Assembly: GCA_038227745.1 (NCBI GenBank)
Contig: JBBRPS010000670.1
Span: 1-5,747 of the forward strand
Direction: 5' to 3'
From: DASPXY01 sp038227745
GTDB lineage: Bacteria > Planctomycetota > Planctomycetia > Gemmatales > Gemmataceae
Length of the DNA: 5,747 nt
Notes under the pieces: generated by a model
What the model saw: only the letters and a program-made list of their open reading frames with translations
Told to the model about the DNA's origin: nothing
Database searches by the model: none
Position numbers and translations under genes: made by a program
In this document: positions 1 to 5,661 of the stretch, piece by piece
Layout of the letters: each line of letters begins with the position of its first letter
Position numbering within the stretch: the first letter of the stretch is position 1

Positions 1-31
1 CGGTTCGTGGCCGTCTCGCTCCGCGAGTCGG
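1..31 (+). repeat. REP-like palindromic repeat, copy 1 (outer left)
   Basis: The unit is a CGGTTCGTGGCC arm at 1-12 followed by a stem-loop at 11-31 (arms 11-19 and 23-31, loop TCC at 20-22). It matches the copy at 5684-5714 at 30 of 31 positions; the difference, T at 14 where the others have A, also creates one mismatch in the stem. It points toward copy 2 at 109-161, so the two form a head-to-head pair separated by 77 nt. The unit may extend left of the window. No coding potential is seen. The resemblance to bacterial REP/REPIN elements is an inference from the arrangement. Confidence 0.8.
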
Positions 32-108
32 GGCGGGCTTGCAGGCCGACGCGCGGGGCGCATCGGCCCGGGAAATAGGTTGAAAGGAGCCTCGATCCCC
101 ACAACAGA

Positions 109-161
109 CCGACTCGCGGAGCGAGTCGGCCACGAACCGCTACACTCGACCGCAAAGCGCT
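109..161 (-). repeat. REP-like palindromic repeat, copy 2 (inner left)
   Basis: A perfect 9-bp stem (109-117 with 121-129, loop GGA) is followed by a conserved tail GGCCACGAACCGCTACAC and, after a variable heptamer, CAAAGCGCT ending at 161. It is the inverted counterpart of 5662-5714: both are 53 nt long and I count 48 of 53 identical positions, with all differences inside one 7-nt stretch. It lies 18 nt beyond the pckA stop codon. Read in the pckA direction, the stem is followed by TCTGTTGT, so it might also help end pckA transcription, but the T content is weak. Confidence 0.85.
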
Positions 162-179
162 CTAAACGAGATTTCGTAC

Positions 180-1751
180 CTACACCCGTGGGCCGGCCCG
201 GCGCACCGCCTCCGGCAACCGCGCCGCGTACTTCTCGAAATTCTTCGCGAACAGCCCCGCCAACCGCCGCACCTGTCGGTCGTATTCGGCGGGATCTTTC
301 CACGTCCCGCGCGGCTGCAGCAGTTCGGCCGGCACCCCGGGACAACTCTGCGGCACCAGCACGCCGAACACAGGGTCGGGCGCGAACGGCACGCCTGCCA
401 GCAGGCCCCCCAGGGCCGCGTTGACCATCGCCCGGGTGTAGACCAGCTTGATGCGGCCCCCCACGCCGTACCCGCCGCCCGTCCAGCCCGTGTTCACCAG
501 CCACACGACCGCGCCGTGTACCTGTAGCTTCGCCGCCAGCAACTCGGCGTAGCGCGCCGGGTCGAGCGGCAAGAACGGCGCCGCGAAGCAGGTACTGAAC
601 GTCGCCTGCGGGTCCGTCACGCCGGTCTCGGTCCCCGCCACCTTTGCCGTGTACCCGGAGAGGAAATAGTACATGACCTGCTCCGTCGTCAGCCGGCTCA
701 CGGGCGGCAGCACGCCGAAGGCGTCGCACGCCAGGAAGACGAGGTTGCTCGGGTGGCCGCCGCGGCCGGACAGCTCGGCGTTGTCGATGTACTCGATCGG
801 GTAGGCGGCCCGCGTGTTCTCGGTAAGCCGCTCGGCGTCGTAGTCCGGCAGCCGCGTCACCGGGTCGAGAACGACGTTCTCCAGCACGGCCCCGAAGCGG
901 ATCGCGTTCCAGATCTGCGGCTCGCCCGCACGCGATAGCCGGATGGTCTTGGCGTAGCAGCCGCCCTCGATGTTGAAGACGCCGTCGTCGGACCAGCCGT
1001 GCTCGTCGTCGCCGATCAGCCGGCGGTGCGGGTCGGCCGACAGCGTCGTCTTGCCCGTCCCGGACAGGCCGAAGAACAGGGCGGTGTCGCCGCCCGGCCC
1101 GATGTTCGCCGCGCAGTGCATCGGCAGGACGCCCTGCTGTGGCAGCAGGTAGTTGAGGACGCTGAAGACGGCCTTCTTGATCTCGCCCGCGTAATGGGTG
1201 CCGCCGATCAGGACGGTGCGGCGCTCGAAGCTGAGGAGGATGAACACGTCGCTGCGGGTGCCGTCGCGCTGCGGATCGGCGAGCAGGCCGGCGGCGTGCA
1301 GCACGGTGAACTGCGGCTGGAAGGTGGGCAGTTCCTGCGCGGACGGTCGCAGCAGCAGGCAGCGCGCGAACAGCGCGTGCCAGGCCTTCTCGGCGAGGAC
1401 GCGAACGGGCAGGCGGTAGCGGGGGTCGGCGCAGGCCCAGCCATCGAAAACGAACAGGTCGCGGCCCTGGACGTAGGCGTGAGCCTTGTCGAGGAGGCGC
1501 TGGAAGACGCCCGGCTCCATGGGGCGGTTGACCGCCCCCCAGAACACCTGGTCCTTGCTGGGCGACTCGGCGACGATGTAGCGGTCCTGGGGGGAGCGGC
1601 CGGTGTGGGTGCCGGTGTAGGCCACGAGGGCGCCGGTGTCCGCGAGGATGGCCTCGCCGCGGGTGACGGCGTGCTCGACCAGAGTCGCCCGCGACAGGTT
1701 GGCGTGGATGGCGCCCGGGTTGATGATCCCCTGGCCGCGGAGGTCGATCAT
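180..1751 (-). CDS. pckA: ATP-dependent phosphoenolpyruvate carboxykinase
   Basis: This 523-residue cytosolic enzyme converts oxaloacetate and ATP to phosphoenolpyruvate, CO2 and ADP, the entry step of gluconeogenesis. The length is close to the family norm of about 530-540. Visible motifs are TGRSPQDRYIV at 49-59 (substrate Arg52), Tyr187 and EIKK at 190-193 (metal-binding Lys193), MHC with His212, the Walker A loop GLSGTGKTT at 228-236, the kinase-2 motif LIGDDEHGW at 245-253 (Asp248, Asp249), ENTR at 311-314 and the adenine-site segment with Arg433 and Thr439. The spacing of Tyr187, Lys192, Lys193, Arg314, Arg433 and Thr439 parallels the E. coli enzyme. The Walker A form and length place it in the ATP class, not the GTP class. 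The frame stays open for 66 more codons upstream, but that stretch is intergenic in character; the ATG at 1751 has an AGAGG six bases upstream and begins the family-like N-terminus MIDLRGQGI. It is transcribed divergently from the membrane-TPR gene and ends just before a repeat pair. Confidence 0.97.
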   Translation of the reverse strand: MIDLRGQGIINPGAIHANLSRATLVEHAVTRGEAILADTGALVAYTGTHTGRSPQDRYIVAESPSKDQVFWGAVNRPMEPGVFQRLLDKAHAYVQGRDLFVFDGWACADPRYRLPVRVLAEKAWHALFARCLLLRPSAQELPTFQPQFTVLHAAGLLADPQRDGTRSDVFILLSFERRTVLIGGTHYAGEIKKAVFSVLNYLLPQQGVLPMHCAANIGPGGDTALFFGLSGTGKTTLSADPHRRLIGDDEHGWSDDGVFNIEGGCYAKTIRLSRAGEPQIWNAIRFGAVLENVVLDPVTRLPDYDAERLTENTRAAYPIEYIDNAELSGRGGHPSNLVFLACDAFGVLPPVSRLTTEQVMYYFLSGYTAKVAGTETGVTDPQATFSTCFAAPFLPLDPARYAELLAAKLQVHGAVVWLVNTGWTGGGYGVGGRIKLVYTRAMVNAALGGLLAGVPFAPDPVFGVLVPQSCPGVPAELLQPRGTWKDPAEYDRQVRRLAGLFAKNFEKYAARLPEAVRRAGPRV

Positions 1752-1757
1752 GGCTGG

Positions 1758-1762
1758 CCTCT
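1758..1762 (-). promoter_or_regulatory. Ribosome binding site of pckA
   Basis: AGAGG on the minus strand lies six bases before the ATG at 1751. It supports this start over in-frame ATGs further upstream (up to 1949), which would run through the repeat-bearing intergenic region and into the start of the divergent gene. Confidence 0.6.
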
Positions 1763-1767
1763 GCTTC

Positions 1768-1791
1768 GTCCGTGGTCCTTGGTCCGTCGTC
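1768..1791 (+). repeat. Tandem heptamer GTCC(G/T)T(G/C)
   Basis: Three direct copies of a 7-nt unit (GTCCGTG, GTCCTTG, GTCCGTC) are followed by a partial fourth GTC. It lies 17 nt upstream of the pckA start. One related unit recurs in reverse orientation at 1892-1901. It may be a simple-sequence tract or a set of operator half-sites; the sequence does not decide which. Confidence 0.55.
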
Positions 1792-1911
1792 GGCTGAAGG
1801 GGAGGCGTCCCGCCCCTGGTAACTGTACAATGGGTCTGGTTTGCTGGCCACGGACGCTCGCCCCCGGCTGACGACGGATCCCGCACAACGCACCACGGAC
1901 GACAACCTCCT

Positions 1912-4395
1912 ATGAGCTGGCAACAGACGGAATTCATCCTCAAGGGCATCTACCTCGGCCTGCTGGTCTTCGTCGGCATCCAGCTGCGCGAGGCCTACTG
2001 GTGGCAGGACATCGGGCTGGTCGCGCTGTGTATCTTCGGCGGCCTGGTCCTGTTCGTCGGCCTCGCCGCCATCCGCAAGCTTCGCGAGGGCTACCGCGTA
2101 CGCGGCCGGTTGCCCGCCTTCATCCTCTTCCTGCTGCTGGAGAACCCCGCCCTCGTCTACGCGGGTGTGATCCTCGGGCTGGCCGTCGGCGCCATCCTGG
2201 TCCACAAGGGAGACGAGGAGCACTGGCAGCTCCTGGCCACCGTCGGCGGCGGGGCCGTGCTCGGCTACGTCTTCTGGATGCTCGTCCACGTCCGCGAGAC
2301 GCGGGTGCGCTTCTGGCTCGGCCTGGGCCTGGCGGTCGGCCTGGTCGGCGGCGCCATCGCCGTCTTCCACTTCCGGCCCGAACTGCTGCCGCCGGCGCAG
2401 CGGGGTATGGTCGCCACCTTGCTCCTGCTCGGCATCCCGCTGTTCTACCTGCTGACCTTCGCCAGCCTCGTCGAGGAGTCGGAGGTCGAGATCGCCGCCA
2501 TCTGCGCCGCGCTCGGCGTGGGAGTGTGGATCCTCGGCGGGCAGGTTTCCGAGAACTCGCCCAACTTCCAGACGATCTCTCTGGCCGTGCCGCTGATCCT
2601 CTACTTCTTCTACACGCGGCGCGTGCTGCCGGGGCTGCGCGTGTTCAAGCACGTGCTGCGCGGCATCAGTTACGCGAACGTCGGCCGTTACCGCCCCGCC
2701 CTGATCTCCCTCAACCGCGCGCTGCACCTCGACCCCCGCAACGCCCTGGCGCGCGAACAACTCTGGAGCGTACACCGTCAGATGGACCTCAACCAGGTGG
2801 TCAAGGACCCGGAGACGCTGGCGCTGGTCAACTTCGAGCTGTGCCTGGAACGCGTCGCCTGGCTGCTGCTGCACGTCAAGCCGACCGCCGAGCAGATTGC
2901 CGAGGCGCACCGCCTGCTCGACCTGGTCTCCAGCCAGCGGCCCGCGATGCGGCCGCGCTGCGAATACTGGGCGGCGGTCGCGTACTGCCACCAGCGCCAG
3001 TACGACCAGGCCGCCGAGGCGCTGGAGAGTGTCGTCGCCGCCCAGTCCTCCGCGCCCGACAACGTACACCGCCGGGCCATCCTCGTGGAGGCGTGGCACC
3101 TGGCCCTGCTGCTGCACCCGGAGATGAACCGCCGCGTCGGCACGCCGCAGCTCGCCGAGCCCGGCCGGCGCATGGAGGCCATCGCCGCCGTCGAGCGCCG
3201 CCTCGCGAGCCACCCCGACGACGGCGCCGCGAAGGACCTCAAGCGCGTCCTGTACAACGACCTGGCGGAGAGGGAGTATCTGGAGACCGCCGGCCAGGAC
3301 AAGCCGGTCGAGCACTTCGACTACGAATACTGCAAGACGCTGGGCCAGGCGCTGCTCGCCGACCCGGCCCGCTGGGAGCGCGGCGCCGAGTACCTGCGCA
3401 TCGCGGGGCACGGCCTGCCGAACCAGGGCCCAGGCCTGCACGTCGAGATCGCCAAGGCCCACGAACGCGCCGGCAACTTCAAGGGCGTGTGGCAGAACTA
3501 CGAGCTGGCCAAGCGCGCCGGCCGTGCCGCGGGGCCGAAGAGCCTCCCCCAGGAGGAACGCCACCTCTACTTCGCCATCGTCAAGGCGCTCGCCGAGGAC
3601 GCCGTCAAGCACGACGAGGTCGAGAACGCCATCGAGAATTATCACCTGTACACGGAGTACGAGCGGGCCGGGCTGGAGACGTACCGCAAGCTCGCCGAGC
3701 TGTACGAGCGCAGGGCGGGGCAGACCAACAGCCAGGACGACGTCTGGGCGGGCCTGCGCTCCACCGAGCAGGGGCTGGTCGCCTACGACGCCGCCGACAA
3801 GGATCTCCTGCAGCGCAAGGACCGCTATTACGCCTCGATCCAGCCCGAGGAGGTGACGAAGCGCTGGGAGGACGTGCGCAAGTGGTTCGACGTGACGTAC
3901 TGCATGACCAAGGCCCGCAAGGTCCTCGACCAGCCGTCGGAAGACCTGGAGCTGCTGGACTGGGCCGACCACCTGACGCAGCTGGCGCAGGCGGCCCAGC
4001 CGGAGAGTATGGCGGCGCGGGTGCTGCGGGCGCGCGTGCTGCGCCGCCGCGGCGAGATCGAGCAGGCCGTCCAGCTCTTTGAAGAGGTCCGGACGAACAA
4101 GCCGGAGAAGTTCCCCAGCGGCGAGGAAGAGGAGGCGTGGTTCCTGAGTTGCCGCCTGCTCGGCGACCTCTACCTGCACGAGAAGCCCGAGTTGGCCGTG
4201 GAGTGCTTCCAGGAGTACCGCAAGAGCCCCAAATCGGGGGCGGACACGATGTACAAGCTCGGCGTCGCCTTCGAGAACCTCGGCGACCGCGTCCGGGCGG
4301 TCAAGTGCTACCAGAACGTCGCCTCTTACGAGACCCACCCGCTGGCGCCCGAGGCCAACGACGCGCTGCACCGTTTGCAGCAGCCGGCCCCGTGA
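1912..4395 (+). CDS. Multi-pass membrane protein with C-terminal TPR-like domain, function unknown
   Basis: The 827-residue product has two halves. Residues 1-240 carry about eight hydrophobic segments, near 8-25, 34-54, 68-97 (long, possibly two passes), 105-126, 133-153, 166-187, 193-210 and 219-235. Residues 245-820 are helical and soluble with TPR-like pairs, clearest at 252-285 (ISYANVGRYRPALISLNRAL), 351-378 (EYWAAVAYCHQRQYDQAAEAL), 700-727 and 776-806. The basic loops at 55-66 and 235-250 suggest that the TPR half is cytoplasmic (positive-inside rule, inference). There is no catalytic motif, kinase domain or signal cleavage site, so a scaffold or assembly role is only a guess from TPR biology. 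The chosen ATG is the first in frame and directly precedes the first membrane helix; it has no Shine-Dalgarno sequence, and the bases before it read CCTCCT. It is divergent from pckA and followed after 54 nt by a small membrane protein gene. The reading frame is certain; the function is not recognised. Confidence 0.92.
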   Translation: MSWQQTEFILKGIYLGLLVFVGIQLREAYWWQDIGLVALCIFGGLVLFVGLAAIRKLREGYRVRGRLPAFILFLLLENPALVYAGVILGLAVGAILVHKGDEEHWQLLATVGGGAVLGYVFWMLVHVRETRVRFWLGLGLAVGLVGGAIAVFHFRPELLPPAQRGMVATLLLLGIPLFYLLTFASLVEESEVEIAAICAALGVGVWILGGQVSENSPNFQTISLAVPLILYFFYTRRVLPGLRVFKHVLRGISYANVGRYRPALISLNRALHLDPRNALAREQLWSVHRQMDLNQVVKDPETLALVNFELCLERVAWLLLHVKPTAEQIAEAHRLLDLVSSQRPAMRPRCEYWAAVAYCHQRQYDQAAEALESVVAAQSSAPDNVHRRAILVEAWHLALLLHPEMNRRVGTPQLAEPGRRMEAIAAVERRLASHPDDGAAKDLKRVLYNDLAEREYLETAGQDKPVEHFDYEYCKTLGQALLADPARWERGAEYLRIAGHGLPNQGPGLHVEIAKAHERAGNFKGVWQNYELAKRAGRAAGPKSLPQEERHLYFAIVKALAEDAVKHDEVENAIENYHLYTEYERAGLETYRKLAELYERRAGQTNSQDDVWAGLRSTEQGLVAYDAADKDLLQRKDRYYASIQPEEVTKRWEDVRKWFDVTYCMTKARKVLDQPSEDLELLDWADHLTQLAQAAQPESMAARVLRARVLRRRGEIEQAVQLFEEVRTNKPEKFPSGEEEEAWFLSCRLLGDLYLHEKPELAVECFQEYRKSPKSGADTMYKLGVAFENLGDRVRAVKCYQNVASYETHPLAPEANDALHRLQQPAP

Positions 4396-4403
4396 CGGCC
4401 GGC
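4383..4403 (+). other. Short stem-loop over the stop codon of the membrane-TPR gene
   Basis: GCCGGCC at 4383-4389 pairs with GGCCGGC at 4397-4403, leaving a 7-nt loop that contains the TGA stop at 4393-4395. No T-run follows (the next bases are ATAAACC), so it is not a convincing intrinsic terminator. In DNA this rich in G and C such a stem may be chance. Confidence 0.3.
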
Positions 4404-4436
4404 ATAAACCACTGTTCGCCCTATTTTGTCCAGGGT

Positions 4437-4442
4437 AGGGAG
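4437..4442 (+). promoter_or_regulatory. Ribosome binding site of the 51-residue gene
   Basis: AGGGAG lies seven bases before the ATG at 4450. It is a strong Shine-Dalgarno match at good spacing and the main argument that the short frame behind it is a real gene. Confidence 0.65.
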
Positions 4443-4449
4443 TTGATCG

Positions 4450-4605
4450 ATGAAACTGACGAAGCGGATCGGGATGCTGTTGCTGGCGATTTTTCTGATC
4501 TTGTATGGGTTGATTAACCTCCTGTCGTTGACTTTTCAGGGCATGAACATCGTCATGGGCATCCTGGCGTTGCTCGCCGGCGCGTTCATCGCCGTGGATC
4601 AGTAG
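4450..4605 (+). CDS. Small two-helix membrane protein (51 aa), function unknown
   Basis: The frame encodes 51 residues beginning MKLTKRIGMLLLAIFLILYG and ending LLAGAFIAVDQ. Two hydrophobic helices (about 6-27 and 34-49) are separated by a short SLTFQGMN turn, and the basic start MKLTKR suggests a cytoplasmic N-terminus with a hairpin topology in the inner membrane. This resembles the small two-helix membrane proteins found in many bacterial genomes, usually annotated as hypothetical; I cannot name a family. Support comes from the AGGGAG site at 4437-4442, the intact frame ending in TAG and the coherent hydrophobic pattern. Its base composition is visibly poorer in G and C than the flanking genes (ATT, TTT, TTG, TAT and AAC codons), partly because of the hydrophobic residues. 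It starts 54 nt after the membrane-TPR gene on the same strand and may be co-transcribed with it. A chance frame is the alternative, but I consider it less likely. Confidence 0.72.
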   Translation: MKLTKRIGMLLLAIFLILYGLINLLSLTFQGMNIVMGILALLAGAFIAVDQ

Positions 4606-4621
4606 GAATCCGTTGAGGGAG

Positions 4622-4671
4622 GGGGCGGGGGTTGGAGTCCCGGCTTTAGCCGGGACTCCAACCCCCGTCCC
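4622..4671. repeat. Near-perfect 50-nt inverted repeat (stem-loop)
   Basis: Positions 4622-4644 pair with 4649-4671 over 23 base pairs, with a single G-T wobble (4625 with 4668), around the loop TTTA at 4645-4648. The core reads AGTCCCGGCTTTAGCCGGGA. It lies between the 51-residue gene and the dehydrogenase, ending 10 nt before the dehydrogenase ribosome binding site. No T-run follows on the plus strand, and the minus-strand flank is C-rich, so it is not a standard rho-independent terminator. It more likely belongs to a dispersed intergenic palindrome family, and it could also act as an mRNA-stabilising or attenuating structure. Dispersion cannot be tested from one copy. Confidence 0.85.
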
Positions 4672-4681
4672 ATGGCTCGCT

Positions 4682-4688
4682 GGAAGGA
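4682..4688 (+). promoter_or_regulatory. Ribosome binding site of the HSD10-like dehydrogenase
   Basis: GGAAGGA lies eight bases before the ATG at 4697. It fixes the start there instead of at a TTG at 4613, which would add 28 residues encoded by the hairpin. Confidence 0.7.
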
Positions 4689-4696
4689 TTCGCACC

Positions 4697-5464
4697 ATGC
4701 AGGTCGCGGGCAGCACCTTTCTCATCAGCGGCGGCGCCTCGGGACTCGGCGGCGCCTGCGTGCGTCTCCTCGCCGGGGCGGGCGGCAACGTCGTGATCGC
4801 CGACCTCAATCGCGACGCGGGCGAACGCCTGGCCGGTGAACTGGCTCCGCGCGCCCGCTTCGCCGTCACCGACGTGACCGACGAGGCCAGCGTCCGCGCC
4901 GCCGTCGAAACCGCGGTGCAGTCCTTCGGCGCCCTGCACGGCTCGGTCCAGTGCGCCGGCGTCGCCATCGCCGAGCGACTCCTCGGCAAGTCCGGGCCGC
5001 ACAGCCTGGCGTCGTTCAGCAAGGTGATTACCGTCAACCTCGTCGGCACGTTCAACGTCGTCCGCCTGGCCGCGGAGGCGATGGCGCGCAACCCGCCCAC
5101 CGCCGGCGGCGAGCGCGGCGTCCTCGTCAACACGGCCTCGATCGCCGCCTTCGACGGGCAGATCGGCCAGGCGGCCTACGCCGCCTCCAAGGGCGGTGTC
5201 GTCAGCCTGACGCTGCCGCTGGCGCGCGAGCTGGCCCGGTCCGGCATCCGCGTGATGACGATCGCGCCAGGCATCTTCGACACGCCGCTGCTGGCCGGCC
5301 TCCCCGAGGCGGCGCGGCAGTCGCTCGGCCAGCAGGTGCCGTTCCCGCCGCGGCTCGGCCGGCCCGACGAGTTCGCGGCGCTGGTGCGGCACATCGTCGA
5401 GAACGAGATGCTCAACGGCGAGGTGATCCGCCTGGACGGCGCCCTGCGCATGGCCCCGAAGTGA
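4697..5464 (+). CDS. HSD10-like short-chain dehydrogenase (3-hydroxyacyl-CoA dehydrogenase type 2)
   Basis: This 255-residue cytosolic Rossmann enzyme is predicted to oxidise 3-hydroxyacyl-CoA (or 3-hydroxy-2-methylbutyryl-CoA) to the 3-keto form with NAD+, in fatty acid beta-oxidation or isoleucine breakdown. The nucleotide motif SGGASGLG is at 11-18, and Asp36 at the end of the second strand indicates NAD rather than NADP. CAG replaces the usual NAG at 86-88. The catalytic set is Asn114, Ser148, Tyr161 and Lys165 (YAASK), with normal spacing. Several segments resemble human HSD10 closely as I remember it: the insertion around 91-110, VNLVGTFNVVRL at 113-124, NTASIAAFDGQIGQAAY at 145-161, RVMTIAPGIFDTPLL at 185-199 and the C-terminal NGEVIRLDGALRM at 240-252. 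Length is also close (human 261). The exact substrate is not settled by sequence, since SDR specificity varies. It lies 91 nt downstream of the small membrane gene, with a long hairpin between; no other beta-oxidation gene is in view. Confidence 0.95.
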   Translation: MQVAGSTFLISGGASGLGGACVRLLAGAGGNVVIADLNRDAGERLAGELAPRARFAVTDVTDEASVRAAVETAVQSFGALHGSVQCAGVAIAERLLGKSGPHSLASFSKVITVNLVGTFNVVRLAAEAMARNPPTAGGERGVLVNTASIAAFDGQIGQAAYAASKGGVVSLTLPLARELARSGIRVMTIAPGIFDTPLLAGLPEAARQSLGQQVPFPPRLGRPDEFAALVRHIVENEMLNGEVIRLDGALRMAPK

Positions 5465-5468
5465 ACCG

Positions 5469-5609
5469 ATGCGACCCCTCCGCTCCTGGCCCGCCTTGGC
5501 CCGCTTCCTCGTTCTGGCCATGCGCCGGACGAGGACGCGCTTCCGCGAAATGGTGAAAGCGGAGGGCAAGTGGTCCTGCAACCCAAGGGGCGACGTACCA
5601 GCCGGCTGA
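5469..5609 (+). CDS. Possible 46-residue ORF, doubtful
   Basis: An ATG four bases after the dehydrogenase stop opens a 46-codon frame (MRPLRSWPALARFLVLAMRR at the start) rich in Arg and Trp, ending in a TGA inside the GCCGGC hairpin. The first half has G or C at nearly all third positions, as do the real genes, but random DNA of this composition does so too. There is no Shine-Dalgarno sequence and no recognised domain. It could be a translationally coupled small protein, the remnant of a larger gene, or chance; I favour chance or remnant. Confidence 0.2.
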   Translation: MRPLRSWPALARFLVLAMRRTRTRFREMVKAEGKWSCNPRGDVPAG

Positions 5610-5616
5610 CGCCGGC
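5601..5616. repeat. Small GCCGGC-TGAC-GCCGGC hairpin
   Basis: Two GCCGGC hexamers, each self-complementary, are separated by TGAC and form a 6-bp stem with a 4-nt loop. It lies 137 nt beyond the dehydrogenase stop. It is followed by CGTTCGCCTCGCGA rather than a T-run, so intrinsic termination is not supported. It may be part of another dispersed intergenic element. Confidence 0.5.
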
Positions 5617-5661
5617 CGTTCGCCTCGCGATTCGTCAACAGGTCGTTTGACGACGCATTAT

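Larger units (their letters stand above)
1752..1911. promoter_or_regulatory. Divergent intergenic region between pckA and the membrane-TPR gene
   Basis: These 160 bases must hold the promoters of both divergent genes. On the pckA side there is a heptamer array GTCCGTG/GTCCTTG/GTCCGTC plus a partial GTC at 1768-1791. The other side carries inverted matches: 1767-1776 (CGTCCGTGGT) pairs with 1892-1901, and 1784-1791 (CCGTCGTC) pairs with 1870-1877. A TACAAT at 1826-1831 is a possible plus-strand -10 box, but there is no matching -35 hexamer at normal spacing. No convincing sigma-70 promoter can be assigned to either gene, so the regulatory role rests on position only. Confidence 0.5.

Noticed and set aside
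80..424. Plus-strand open frame of 114 codons running from the left repeat into pckA
   Set aside because: It starts in the repeat spacer, crosses the palindrome and continues antisense to the C-terminus of pckA, giving Pro/Arg/Ala-rich sequence without a domain.
1768..1791. CRISPR array or iteron origin
   Set aside because: The units are 7 nt without spacers, only three copies exist, and no cas or replication gene is present.
999..1871. Plus-strand open frame of 290 codons opposite pckA
   Set aside because: It is the antisense of a fully motif-supported pckA, with low-complexity Gly/Ala/Val/Glu-rich sequence and no ribosome binding site. It is a shadow frame.
2001..4082. Long plus-strand open frame overlapping the membrane-TPR gene
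   Set aside because: It is a second-frame reading of the same DNA, very rich in Arg, Pro, Ala and Gly with no domain, as expected of high-GC coding DNA that lacks stops in other frames.
4622..4671. Rho-independent terminator
   Set aside because: The stem is strong, but neither strand has a T-run after it.
4613..4696. N-terminal extension of the dehydrogenase from a TTG at 4613
   Set aside because: The extra 28 residues are encoded by the palindrome, and the ATG at 4697 has a good ribosome binding site and gives the family-typical start.
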